From assembly GCA_947476855.1 (NCBI GenBank), contig CANJSR010000221.1:1-7897 (forward strand): DNA of 7,897 nucleotides. Reading direction: 5' to 3'. Numbering within the stretch: the stretch's first letter is position 1; each line of letters starts with the position of its first letter. Below, piece by piece: positions 1 through 6,776 of the stretch. The notes under the pieces are model-generated. The model searched no databases, was not told the DNA's origin, and worked only from the letters and a program-made list of their open reading frames with translations. The position numbers were made by a program, and so were the translations under genes. This stretch comes from Acetobacteraceae bacterium (GTDB taxonomy: Bacteria > Pseudomonadota > Alphaproteobacteria > Acetobacterales > Acetobacteraceae).

Positions 1-30
1 ATCAACCGGACCCGCGCCGCCGTGTCGTCG

Positions 31-56
31 AAAAAACGCCCCCTTCTTCAGGGGCG
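31..56 (-). terminator. Possible minus-strand intrinsic terminator
   Basis: CGCCCC at 37-42 pairs with GGGGCG at 51-56 across an 8-nt loop. Read on the minus strand the hairpin is followed directly by six T (31-36), the form of a Rho-independent terminator. On the plus strand it has an A-run before it and no T-run after it. No minus-strand gene ends close by: the nearest, kdpE, stops about 1 kb to the right. It may therefore block antisense transcription, serve a small unannotated transcript, or be one arm of a leader structure. The hairpin is seen; the function is inferred. Confidence 0.4.
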
Positions 57-69
57 GAACGGTGTGCGC

Positions 70-88
70 GCGCGGTAACCCATCGCGC
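70..88 (+). other. Small GC hairpin ahead of the dapA terminator
   Basis: GCGCG at 70-74 pairs with CGCGC at 84-88 across a 9-nt loop. It lies between the hairpin at 37-56 and the terminator at 101-131, making three hairpins in a row before dapA. Such short GC stems arise easily by chance in this base composition, so a role is uncertain. Confidence 0.25.
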
Positions 89-100
89 CTGGTATCGATC

Positions 101-131
101 AAAACCCCGCCGGTTCGACGGGGTTTTTTTT
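101..131 (+). terminator. Strong intrinsic terminator upstream of dapA
   Basis: AAAACCCCG at 101-109 pairs perfectly with CGGGGTTTT at 119-127 around a 9-nt loop, and the stem runs into eight consecutive T (124-131). This is a textbook Rho-independent terminator for plus-strand transcription from the left. It ends only 37 bp before the dapA start codon. Either it closes an upstream gene outside the window, or it acts as an attenuator in a dapA leader. The stem also carries an A-run on its left side, so it could work in both directions. Confidence 0.75.
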
Positions 132-154
132 ATGCGTCCCGTCTCCGGCTTTTC

Positions 155-160
155 AGGAGA
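155..160 (+). promoter_or_regulatory. dapA ribosome binding site
   Basis: AGGAGA lies 8 nt before the ATG at 169. This near-consensus Shine-Dalgarno fixes the dapA start. Only 23 nt separate it from the end of the preceding T-run, so no complete promoter fits between terminator and gene. Confidence 0.75.
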
Positions 161-168
161 CCTTCGCC

Positions 169-1062
169 ATGCAACCCACCCCTTCCGGTATCTGGCTGCC
201 GCTGATCACACCCTTCCGTGATGGCGCGCTGGACATTCCCTCCGTCCGTCGCCTGGTCACCCACTACGCTGCCCAGCCCATCGACGGCCTGATCCTGGCC
301 GCGACGACGGGGGAAGGCATGACGCTCGACGCCGGGGAAACCGAGCATCTGGTCCAGGAAACCGTGGTGGCCCTGGCCACGGCGGGACGCCGCCTGCCGG
401 TGTTCCTCGGCCTGTCCGGCAGCGACACGCGGCATGGCGTCGCCGACCTGGCCCGCACCGCGTCCTGGCCGATCGACGGATACCTGATCGCCTGCCCGTA
501 CTATTCCCGCCCGTCGCAGGAGGGCCTGTTCCGCCATTTCAGTGCGCTGTCCGAGGGCACCGACCGGCCGATCCTGATCTACAACATCCCCTACCGAACG
601 GGCGTCAACCTCGGCAACGAGACGATGCTGCGTCTCGCGGAACGCCCCAACATCGTCGGGGTCAAGGACTGCTGCGCCAACGCCGAACAGTCCTTCGACC
701 TGATCCGGGCAAAGCCGGTGGGGTTCTCGGTCCTGACGGGGGAAGACGCGCTGTTCCACACCGCGCTGACCCAGGGGGCCGATGGCGGCATCCTGGCCGC
801 AGCCCATGTCGGCACCGGAACCTACGCGAAGGTCGCCGGACTGCTGCGCGATGGCGACCACGCCCAGGCCCTGACGGCTTGGCGCGCGTTCGTGGACCTG
901 CCGCGCCTGCTGTTCACCGAACCGAACCCGGCGCCCATCAAGCACTGGCTCTGGCGCGCGGGGCTGATCGACAGCCCGGAACTCCGCCTGCCGATGACGG
1001 GGGTCACCGCGGCGCTGGCCGCCCGCCTGGACGGACGGTACGCGGCAAGCCACGCGGGATAA
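169..1062 (+). CDS. dapA: 4-hydroxy-tetrahydrodipicolinate synthase (DapA family)
   Basis: Class I aldolase of the DapA/NAL family, 297 residues, the usual length (E. coli DapA 292). The family reaction condenses pyruvate with aspartate semialdehyde in the cytoplasm, the first committed step to diaminopimelate and lysine. Visible active-site residues are the TTGE motif (T46, T47), the tyrosine pair in PYYSRPSQEGL (Y111, Y112), Y138 and R143 in YNIPYRTG, and the Schiff-base lysine K166 in VGVKDC. R143 matches the arginine that binds the semialdehyde carboxylate, which favours true DapA over other aldolases of the family. The C-terminal EPNPAPIK and LRLPMT motifs are also DapA-like. The residues that bind feedback lysine in E. 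coli (His53, His56, Asn80, Glu84, from memory) align with A55, T58, S85 and H89, so lysine inhibition is probably lost. The gene converges on kdpE with a 22-bp gap. A paralogue with another 2-keto acid substrate cannot be excluded. Confidence 0.8.
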   Translation: MQPTPSGIWLPLITPFRDGALDIPSVRRLVTHYAAQPIDGLILAATTGEGMTLDAGETEHLVQETVVALATAGRRLPVFLGLSGSDTRHGVADLARTASWPIDGYLIACPYYSRPSQEGLFRHFSALSEGTDRPILIYNIPYRTGVNLGNETMLRLAERPNIVGVKDCCANAEQSFDLIRAKPVGFSVLTGEDALFHTALTQGADGGILAAAHVGTGTYAKVAGLLRDGDHAQALTAWRAFVDLPRLLFTEPNPAPIKHWLWRAGLIDSPELRLPMTGVTAALAARLDGRYAASHAG

Positions 1063-1084
1063 CCGACGGGGACTGGCTGCGCAC

Positions 1085-1777
1085 CTAAACCCCATCCACC
1101 ATCCGATACCCGACACCCGGTTCCGTCAGGATCAGGGCCGGGTCGGATGGATTGGCCTCCAGCTTCTGGCGCAACTGGCCGATGAAGACGCGCAGATACG
1201 GCGTGTCCTCGGTATGCGCCGGCCCCCAGATGCGGGTCAGGATTTGCCGGTGCGTCATCACCCGCCCCGGATGGCGGGCCAGCAGCACCAGCAGGTCGAA
1301 CTCGCGCGGAGTCAGCCTGACGGGCTTGCCGGCGGCCTCCACCCGATGGGCGGGGATGTCGATCACCAGGTCGCCCCGCCGCAGCACATCCTCGGTCCCC
1401 TGGGCCGGACGGGTCCCGCGCAGGCAGACCCGGATGCGCGCCAGCAGTTCCCCGATCCCGAACGGCTTGGCGATGAAGTCGTTCGCGCCCAGGTCGAGCG
1501 CCGCGATCTTCTCCTGCTCCTGGTCATGCGCCGACAGCACGATGATCGGCAGGTCGGAGCGCTGCCGTATCTCTCCCACCACCGTCTTGCCGTTCATGTC
1601 CGGCAGGCCGAGGTCCAGGATCATCAGGTCGGGCTTCAGCACCGCACAGGCCCGCAGGGCGGAGGCGGCATCCATCGCAGGTTCCACCCGATAACCCGCG
1701 GCGTCCAAAGCGTGGCGCAGAAAGCGCTGGATCTGCACCTCATCATCCACGACCAGAATCAATGGCTTGCCGGTCAT
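1085..1777 (-). CDS. kdpE: KdpE-type response regulator, OmpR family
   Basis: Response regulator of 230 residues (E. coli KdpE 225). The receiver domain (about 5-118) shows the acidic pair D11/D12, phospho-acceptor D55 in LMILDLGLPD, switch residue S82 and K104 in AKPF. A winged-helix DNA-binding domain follows (about 130-228), with LTPREFDLL, the recognition-helix region around RQILTRIWGP, and the KdpE-like stretch YLRVFIGQLRQKLE ending in GVGYRMV. These C-terminal features separate it from PhoB- or OmpR-like paralogues. It is expected to be phosphorylated by the neighbouring kinase and to bind tandem direct repeats. Its ATG overlaps the kdpD stop codon (ATGA, 1774-1777), so the two are translationally coupled in one operon with the kinase first. 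No kdpFABC is present in the window; the nearest K+ gene is the divergent kup. No terminator is visible in the short gap to dapA. Confidence 0.9.
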   Translation of the reverse strand: MTGKPLILVVDDEVQIQRFLRHALDAAGYRVEPAMDAASALRACAVLKPDLMILDLGLPDMNGKTVVGEIRQRSDLPIIVLSAHDQEQEKIAALDLGANDFIAKPFGIGELLARIRVCLRGTRPAQGTEDVLRRGDLVIDIPAHRVEAAGKPVRLTPREFDLLVLLARHPGRVMTHRQILTRIWGPAHTEDTPYLRVFIGQLRQKLEANPSDPALILTEPGVGYRMVDGV

Positions 1778-3288
1778 GCGGCCTCCGCGATCGGGAGGGC
1801 GAGCCGCACCGTGGTGCCACGCCCGTCCCGCACCGGGCTGACGATGGCAAGGGTGCCGCCGAGGGCCGCCGCGATCCCCCGGCAGATGGTGAGGCCGAGC
1901 CCCGCGCGGGGTTCGGCGGCGTGGTCGGGAAAGCCGGGACCGTGATCGGTCACGGCGATCACGACCGTCCCAGCTTCAACCGAGGCAAGCAGCCGCACCG
2001 CCCCATCGGCGGCCGAGGCCTTCACCGCGTTGTCGATCAGGTTGAACAAGGCCTGTTCCAGCAGCATCCCATCCGTCCGCAGCAGGGGAATGGCCCCCTC
2101 GGTCTCCATGATGATGCTCCGGCCAGGGAATGCCTCCCGCGCCCGCCGGACCGCCGCATGGGCCACGTCGGCCGGGTCGATCCAATCCAACCGGGGCGCG
2201 AGCCCGGAGCGCAGCCGGGTCATGTGCAGCAGGTTGGCGACATAGCGGGACAGGCGGCCGGCTTCCTCCTCGATCGCCAGCAGCAGGTCGGCGCGGGCGT
2301 CCGGCGCCAGCGTAGCATCCAACTGCCGCAGGCTTGTGACCGAGCCCAGGATCGTCGCCAGCGGGGTTCGCAGGTCATGGGAGAGCGACGCCAGCAGCGC
2401 GGCGCGCTGGGCCTCCCGCTCCGCCTGTTCCCGCGCCTCGGCCGCGGAACGGGCGAGTGCCAGCCGTTCGATCGCCCGCCTTGCCTGGTCCAGGATCGAC
2501 GCGACGGCCTGTTCGCGCGCCCGGGCATGACCGCGTCCGCCCGGGCCGGCGGCCAATGCGAGGACCGCGTCCGGGGGCAAGGGATGGAAGGAAAACCGGC
2601 TGCCCTCCCACCCGCGTGCCGTCGCCGGCTGGGTCAGGCCGTATCGCATGGCACGGTCGGCGATCTGCATGTCCAGTGACCCGAGCCGCACACCGGCCGG
2701 CATGGTTTCGGCGACGGTCAGCCGGGGGGCCGCATCCAGCCGCAGCAGCACAGCCTCTCCCCGGACGGCACGGGCCAAATGGCGCAGCGCCGTGGTCTCG
2801 ATCGCCTCCTGTGTCGCCGCATTGGCCAGGTCGGAGGTGAAGGCCGACACCGCTTCCAGCAGGTCCGCGCGATGGCGGGCGGCGGCGGCTTCTTCCCGCA
2901 TGCGCCCGGCCAGGAATCCGGTCAGCCCCGCCGCCAGCAGGAAGGCCCCCAGGGAGATCATGTCCTCGGGGCGCGCGACCGACAGGGTATGGAGCGGTTC
3001 GACGAAGAAGAAATTGTAGCCCAGGAACGCCAGCGCCGCCGCGATCAGGCCCGACCAGAAGCCGAAGGCGACGGCGCTGATCAGCACGGCGGTCAGGCAG
3101 ACCAGATGCAGGCTCTCGGTGGGCAGGGTCGCCTTCAGCCCGTGGCCGAACAGGATGGACAGCGCGACCAGGGCCGCCGCCGCGAGGATCCCCACCGGGT
3201 CCGGCACGGATCGCCAGGTCGGGAACGTCACGCCATCGTCGGGGCCAGCCATGCCAGAGATCTGATCCCGAGGGATGCCGCTGTCCAT
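1774..3288 (-). CDS. kdpD: Short KdpD-type sensor histidine kinase lacking the N-terminal KdpD/USP domains
   Basis: Membrane histidine kinase of 504 residues, against 894 in E. coli KdpD. A 30-residue leader is followed by four hydrophobic segments (about 32-50, 59-77, 78-95, 110-128) that form the KdpD membrane region; the motif YNFFFVEP at 91-98 and the following PEDM are typical of KdpD. Next come a GAF-like linker (about 145-265), a coiled-coil stretch rich in Ala, Arg and Glu (270-298), the HisKA H-box [10 protein letters not shown] with phospho-acceptor H304, and the ATPase domain with N-box [10 protein letters not shown] (N416, N420), G1 DHGPGF (448-453) and G2 GLGL (463-466). All catalytic motifs are intact. 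The N-terminal Walker-containing KdpD domain and the USP domain are absent, and no remnant lies upstream, because the kup intergenic region starts there. The start at 3288 has only a weak AAAGA ribosome site; ATG at codon 13 is an alternative. The product should phosphorylate KdpE in response to K+ limitation or osmotic state. Confidence 0.88.
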   Translation of the reverse strand: MDSGIPRDQISGMAGPDDGVTFPTWRSVPDPVGILAAAALVALSILFGHGLKATLPTESLHLVCLTAVLISAVAFGFWSGLIAAALAFLGYNFFFVEPLHTLSVARPEDMISLGAFLLAAGLTGFLAGRMREEAAAARHRADLLEAVSAFTSDLANAATQEAIETTALRHLARAVRGEAVLLRLDAAPRLTVAETMPAGVRLGSLDMQIADRAMRYGLTQPATARGWEGSRFSFHPLPPDAVLALAAGPGGRGHARAREQAVASILDQARRAIERLALARSAAEAREQAEREAQRAALLASLSHDLRTPLATILGSVTSLRQLDATLAPDARADLLLAIEEEAGRLSRYVANLLHMTRLRSGLAPRLDWIDPADVAHAAVRRAREAFPGRSIIMETEGAIPLLRTDGMLLEQALFNLIDNAVKASAADGAVRLLASVEAGTVVIAVTDHGPGFPDHAAEPRAGLGLTICRGIAAALGGTLAIVSPVRDGRGTTVRLALPIAEAA

Positions 3289-3291
3289 CGT

Positions 3292-3341
3292 CTTTACGGA
3301 ATCCTTATGACGCGGAGCCTGAACCCCTATCGAAACCTTAC
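3292..3341 (+). promoter_or_regulatory. Candidate KdpE operator: four phased CYYTAY repeats
   Basis: Four hexamers on the plus strand fit CYYTAY: CTTTAC at 3292, CCTTAT at 3303, CCCTAT at 3325 and CCTTAC at 3336. They form two tandem pairs, each with a 5-bp spacer (11 bp start to start), and the pairs lie 33 bp apart, so all four sit on the same helical face. OmpR-family regulators bind such tandem repeats, and the E. coli KdpE site upstream of kdpFABC has, as I recall, TTTATA and TTTACA half-sites with this spacing. The region lies between kdpD and kup. The repeats are seen; assignment to KdpE is inferred from position and form. Confidence 0.45.
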
Positions 3342-3344
3342 GGC

Positions 3345-3398
3345 GATCACGGGACGGTGGACCGGACAGCCGGATGTCCCGGCGGTGGATGGGTGATC
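3345..3398 (+). promoter_or_regulatory. Possible kup leader structure with weak ribosome site
   Basis: GATCAC at 3345-3350 and GTGATC at 3393-3398, directly before the kup ATG, are inverted repeats. Just inside them GGGAC (3351-3355) can pair with GTCCC (3376-3380), giving an 11-bp stem broken by a 12-nt bulge at 3381-3392. That bulge holds the only Shine-Dalgarno-like bases, GGTGGATGG. A competing hairpin, GGACA at 3364-3368 with TGTCC at 3375-3379, uses some of the same bases. The arrangement could tune kup translation, or it may be chance in GC-rich DNA. No clear -10 or -35 elements were found for kup. Confidence 0.3.
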
Positions 3399-5306
3399 AT
3401 GAACAGTCTTGCCGGTTCGACTGCCACGCTTTCAACGCCGACCAAACCCGATGCCCGTTTCTGGGCCATGACCCTGGGCGCGATCGGGGTCGTCTACGGC
3501 GATATCGGCACATCGCCGCTCTATGCGTTCCGGGAGGCGATGCTGGCCGCCGGCAGCACCGCCGGCGCGGTCCAGGCGGCCCATGTGCTGGGGCTGCTGT
3601 CGCTGATCCTGTGGGCGTTGATGATCATCGTCACGCTCAAATACGTGCTGATCCTGCTGCGCGCGGACAACCAGGGGGAAGGCGGGACGCTGTCGCTGCT
3701 CGCGCTGGCGCAGCGGGCGCTGGGGCGACCGACGCCGGGGCTGCTGGTGATCGGCGCGATCGGCGCGGCCCTGTTCTTCGGCGATGCGCTGATCACGCCG
3801 GCCATCTCGGTGCTGTCGGCGGTGGAGGGGCTGAAGCTGGTGACCTCCCAGTTCGAGCCCTACATCGTGCCCATCACGATCGGGATCATCATCGCCCTGT
3901 TCCTGGTGCAGAGCCGGGGCACGGCGGCGGTCGCGGCCTGGTTCGGGCCGATCGTGATCGTCTGGTTCATCGTGATGGCGATCGGCGGAGCGGTGCATAT
4001 CGCCGCCAACCCCGGCGTGCTGCTGGCGATCAATCCGCTGTACGCGGTCGGGTTCCTGGCGGAGCACGGGCTGATCGGGCTGATCGCCCTGGGCGCGGTC
4101 TTCCTGGCGGTGACGGGGGCCGAGGCGCTGTATGCCGACCTCGGTCATTTCGGCCGCGGCCCCATCCAGACGGCCTGGGTGGCGATGGTGTTTCCGGCCC
4201 TATCGATCAACTATCTCGGCCAGGGGGCGCTGGTGCTGGCCGACCCTGGGGCGCTCGAAAACCCGTTCTTCCTGCTGTATCCGGACTGGACACTGTTGCC
4301 CGTGGTGGCCCTGGCGACGGCGGCGACGATCATCGCCAGCCAGGCGGTGATCACGGGCGCCTATTCCCTGACGCGGCAGGCCATCCAGCTTCGGCTGATC
4401 GCGCGGATGCAGATCCTGCATACGTCGGAGGCACATGCCGGCCAGATCTACATGCCGGCCGTCAACACCCTGCTGATGGTGGGCGTGCTGATCCTGGTCG
4501 TCGCGTTCGGGTCATCGTCGAAACTCGCCAGCGCCTATGGCATCGCCGTCACCGGCACGATGGTCGTCACCGCGATGCTGGCGCTGGTCGTCGTGTGGCG
4601 GCTGTGGCGCTGGCCGCTATGGGCCGCGGTGGCGCTGATCGTGCCGTTCCTGCTGATCGACGTGGTGTTTCTGGGAGCCAATCTGATGAAGTTCCTCGAA
4701 GGCGGCTATGTCCCCCTGCTGATCGCCGGCGGCGTGGGGATCATCATGTGGACCTGGATCCGAGGCTCCGCCGTCCTGCGCGTCCTGGATGCGCAGACCG
4801 AAACGCCCCTGCCGGACGTGTTGCGGGCGTTGGAGCGGAGCCAGCCCGCGACGATCCCCGGCACCGCGATCTACCTGACCGCCAACCCCGGCTTCGCGCC
4901 CGTGTCGCTGATGCACAGCCTGAAGCACTTCAAATCCCTGCATGAACGCAACATCGTGCTGACCGTGGTGACGGCCGACGTGCCCCGAGTCGATGATCGG
5001 GACCGGGTGCGGGCGGAACAGATCAACGCCCGGTTCTGGCGTGTCACCATGACCTTCGGCTTCATGGAGGAACCCAACCTGCCAGCCGCGCTGGAGGCCT
5101 GCCCGATCGACGGCTGGACCTTCGACATCATGACGACGTCCTTCCTGGTGTCCCGCCGCTCGCTGAAGCCCGCCGCCCGCGGCGCGCTGCCGGCCTGGCA
5201 GAGTCGGCTGTTCATCTTCCTGGCGCGCAACGCCGCGGATGCCTCGGCCTATTTCCACATTCCCGCCGGCCGGGTGGTGGAAATCGGGTCACAGGTCACG
5301 CTGTAG
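3399..5306 (+). CDS. kup: Low-affinity K+ uptake transporter Kup (KUP/HAK/KT family)
   Basis: Integral inner-membrane K+ transporter of 635 residues from the chosen ATG (E. coli Kup 622); the family imports K+, probably with protons. About twelve hydrophobic segments fill residues 20-450 and a soluble cytoplasmic domain follows (about 455-635). Family motifs appear in order: [16 protein letters not shown] near residue 31 (D35 matches the conserved aspartate of helix 1), [70 protein letters not shown] and [13 protein letters not shown] at 3357 would add 14 residues rich in Gly and Pro that do not look like Kup, so the ATG at 3399 is preferred, although its ribosome site (GGTGGA, 10 nt away) is weak. 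The gene diverges from kdpD-kdpE, which suggests control by that system; E. coli kup is not a known Kdp target. A strong hairpin follows the stop codon. Confidence 0.93.
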   Translation: MNSLAGSTATLSTPTKPDARFWAMTLGAIGVVYGDIGTSPLYAFREAMLAAGSTAGAVQAAHVLGLLSLILWALMIIVTLKYVLILLRADNQGEGGTLSLLALAQRALGRPTPGLLVIGAIGAALFFGDALITPAISVLSAVEGLKLVTSQFEPYIVPITIGIIIALFLVQSRGTAAVAAWFGPIVIVWFIVMAIGGAVHIAANPGVLLAINPLYAVGFLAEHGLIGLIALGAVFLAVTGAEALYADLGHFGRGPIQTAWVAMVFPALSINYLGQGALVLADPGALENPFFLLYPDWTLLPVVALATAATIIASQAVITGAYSLTRQAIQLRLIARMQILHTSEAHAGQIYMPAVNTLLMVGVLILVVAFGSSSKLASAYGIAVTGTMVVTAMLALVVVWRLWRWPLWAAVALIVPFLLIDVVFLGANLMKFLEGGYVPLLIAGGVGIIMWTWIRGSAVLRVLDAQTETPLPDVLRALERSQPATIPGTAIYLTANPGFAPVSLMHSLKHFKSLHERNIVLTVVTADVPRVDDRDRVRAEQINARFWRVTMTFGFMEEPNLPAALEACPIDGWTFDIMTTSFLVSRRSLKPAARGALPAWQSRLFIFLARNAADASAYFHIPAGRVVEIGSQVTL

Positions 5307-5311
5307 CGACC

Positions 5312-5348
5312 GGTGCGGCGGGGGCCTGCTTCCGCCCCATGCCGCACC
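5312..5348 (+). terminator. Long hairpin after kup; terminator or operator
   Basis: GGTGCGGC at 5312-5319 and GCCGCACC at 5341-5348 are perfect 8-bp inverted repeats. Inside them GGGGC (5321-5325) pairs with GCCCC (5334-5338) around an 8-nt loop, so about 13 bp of stem form with small bulges. It begins a few bases after the kup stop at 5306. No T-run follows, which is weak for an intrinsic terminator. It also overlaps the -35 region of the candidate promoter for the next gene, so it could instead bind a regulator. Confidence 0.5.
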
Positions 5349-5358
5349 AACTTATAAC
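5330..5358 (+). promoter_or_regulatory. Candidate promoter of the solute-binding protein gene
   Basis: TATAAC at 5353-5358 matches five of six bases of the sigma-70 -10 element and stands out in GC-rich DNA. A weak -35, TTCCGC at 5330-5335, lies exactly 17 bp upstream inside the preceding inverted repeat. Transcription would begin near 5365, leaving a leader of about 23 nt. A weak -35 overlapping a dyad is what an activated or repressed promoter looks like, but this is inference. Confidence 0.4.
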
Positions 5359-5375
5359 GGCGGCAAGACCACCCC

Positions 5376-5381
5376 AGGAGG
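5376..5381 (+). promoter_or_regulatory. Consensus ribosome binding site of the solute-binding protein gene
   Basis: AGGAGG lies 6 nt before the ATG at 5388. It is a perfect Shine-Dalgarno and the strongest in the window, consistent with high expression of a periplasmic binding protein. It fixes the start codon. Confidence 0.85.
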
Positions 5382-5387
5382 AAACAT

Positions 5388-6713
5388 ATGATCCGTCGCC
5401 GCCATCTGCTGGCCGCCTCGGCCGCGACCCTGGCCGCCCCGGCCATCGTCGAGCGCGCCAACGCCCAGTCCACCTTCGACTGGAAGCAGTTCAAGGGCCA
5501 GGCCATCGAGGTCAACTACCAGCTCTCCCCGCGCGGCGACCTCGCCCGCCGGTCGATCAAGCAGTTCGAGGAGCTGACCGGCATCAAGGTCGGGTTCGAG
5601 CAGATCCCCGAGCAGCAGCAGCGCCCCAAGGTCGCGATGGAGATGGCGACCGGACGTCCCAGCTTCGACGTCGTCAATATCGGCATGCACGTCCAGAAGC
5701 GCCTGGTCGAACGCGCCAAGTGGATGGAGGACCTGCGTCCCTACATCGCCGACAAGGGCCTGACGTCTCCCGACTACGACCCGGCCGATTTCAGCAAGCC
5801 GTCGATGGCGGTCGCGACCGGGGAAGATGGCAAGATCAACGCCCTGCCGCTGAACCAGGACCTGTTCATCCTGTTCTACAACAAGGAGCTGCTGGCCGAG
5901 AAAGGCTTCAAGGCGCCGCCCAAGACCTATGATGAACTGTTCACCATGGCGAAGGCGCTGACCGACCCGGCCAAGCAGATCTACGGGTTTGTCGGCCGCG
6001 GCCTGAAGAATGCCAACGTCGTCCTGTACGACAATATCCTGCTGGGCTGGGATCAGGAAACCGTCACGCCCGACGGCAAGAAGCTGCTGACTGACACGCC
6101 CGCCGCGATCGAGGCCGCTCAGTTCTATCAGAAGCTGATGCGCGAATGCGGCCCACCCGGCAATATCGGTTTCAACTGGAACGAATGCCAGACCACGTTC
6201 ATGCAGGGCCGAGCGGCTATGTGGTGGGATGGGATTGGGTTCTCGGCGCCGCTGCTGGACAAGACCAAGTCAAAGATCGTCGAGAAGGTCGGGTTCGCTC
6301 CGGTCCCCGCCGGCCCGAAGTCACACAACTGCGCGACCTTCATTGACGGCATCGGCATTCCCGCCACCGCCAAGAACAAGAAGCCGGCGTGGCTGTTCGT
6401 GCAGTGGATCACCGGCAAGGACATGCAGAACGAGCAGCTTCGTTCCGGCGCCGGCACGCCGCCGCGCCTGTCCTGCTATGGCCGCGACGACATCGTGAAG
6501 AACAGCGCGTTCCCGCAGGAATGGTTCGACACGACGTCGGTCAGCCTGAAGATCGCCCGCTCGGGCCTGCCGGTAATCGTGCCGGTGACCGAGTTCCGCG
6601 ACACGATCGGAACGGGCCTGACCAACATCGTGGGCGGGGCCGATCCGGCGACCGAGATGAAGAAGGCGACGGCGGCGTTCCAGCCGGTGCTGGATAAGTC
6701 GAACGAGACCTGA
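5388..6713 (+). CDS. ABC transporter periplasmic solute-binding protein, family 1 (sugar type), Tat signal
   Basis: Extracellular solute-binding protein of 441 residues, a typical length for family 1 proteins that deliver sugars, polyols or oligosaccharides to an ABC importer. The N-terminus has a twin-arginine signal: RRRHLL at residues 3-8, a hydrophobic stretch to about residue 20, and a signal peptidase site after ANA (24-26). The mature protein shows an early strand IEVNYQ, a lobe-one region FDVVNIG at 93-99, NQDLFILFYNKELL at 156-169, and the family 1 hallmark FMQGRAAMWWDG at 271-282. Four cysteines (254, 267, 315, 363) remain after cleavage and could form two disulfides, which might explain export by Tat in folded form. 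No permease or ATPase gene lies beside it: the next gene is on the opposite strand and kup precedes it. It is thus an orphan or is served by a transporter elsewhere. The ligand cannot be read from sequence. Confidence 0.88.
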   Translation: MIRRRHLLAASAATLAAPAIVERANAQSTFDWKQFKGQAIEVNYQLSPRGDLARRSIKQFEELTGIKVGFEQIPEQQQRPKVAMEMATGRPSFDVVNIGMHVQKRLVERAKWMEDLRPYIADKGLTSPDYDPADFSKPSMAVATGEDGKINALPLNQDLFILFYNKELLAEKGFKAPPKTYDELFTMAKALTDPAKQIYGFVGRGLKNANVVLYDNILLGWDQETVTPDGKKLLTDTPAAIEAAQFYQKLMRECGPPGNIGFNWNECQTTFMQGRAAMWWDGIGFSAPLLDKTKSKIVEKVGFAPVPAGPKSHNCATFIDGIGIPATAKNKKPAWLFVQWITGKDMQNEQLRSGAGTPPRLSCYGRDDIVKNSAFPQEWFDTTSVSLKIARSGLPVIVPVTEFRDTIGTGLTNIVGGADPATEMKKATAAFQPVLDKSNET

Positions 6714-6720
6714 GGGTTCG

Positions 6721-6765
6721 GCCGTCGTATCTAACCGCGGTTGGACACGACGGCTTTCCTTCGTT
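6721..6765 (+). terminator. Terminator hairpin after the solute-binding protein gene
   Basis: GCCGTCGT at 6721-6728 pairs perfectly with ACGACGGC at 6747-6754. Within the loop, TCTAAC at 6730-6735 continues pairing with GTTGGA at 6740-6745 after one mismatch, leaving a four-base CGCG loop. A T-rich stretch, TTTCCTTCGTT, follows at 6755-6765. It starts 7 bp after the stop codon and is a good intrinsic terminator candidate, though the T-run is interrupted. Confidence 0.65.
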
Positions 6766-6776
6766 GCCACCATCGA

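Noticed and set aside
1..78. Open frame from the left edge to TAA at 76-78, possible end of an upstream gene
   Set aside because: All three plus frames are open here, the piece contains the hairpin at 37-56, and nothing in its 25 codons is recognisable. It could be real but cannot be supported.
101..131. GGTTCGA at 112-118 looked like a tRNA T-loop
   Set aside because: The flanking bases do not form a T-stem in the right register, and no D-arm, anticodon arm or acceptor stem could be found upstream. The terminator explains the symmetry.
130..1116. Long minus-strand open frame of 328 codons across dapA
   Set aside because: It lies antisense to a clear DapA, its product is rich in Arg, Gly and Gln with no recognisable motif, and long antisense frames are normal in GC-rich genes.
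1762..2679. Plus-strand frame of 305 codons antisense to kdpD
   Set aside because: No domain, low-complexity Arg/Gly/Gln composition, and it sits fully inside a kinase with all conserved boxes.
3357..3398. GTG start adding 14 residues to Kup
   Set aside because: The extension is Gly/Pro-rich and unlike Kup N-termini, and it would overlap the leader structure. ATG at 3399 gives a normal family length.
3374..4945. Plus-strand frame of 523 codons overlapping kup
   Set aside because: It is in another frame of kup, is dominated by Arg, Gly, Asp and Ala, and lacks membrane segments or motifs. Kup in the main frame is unmistakable.
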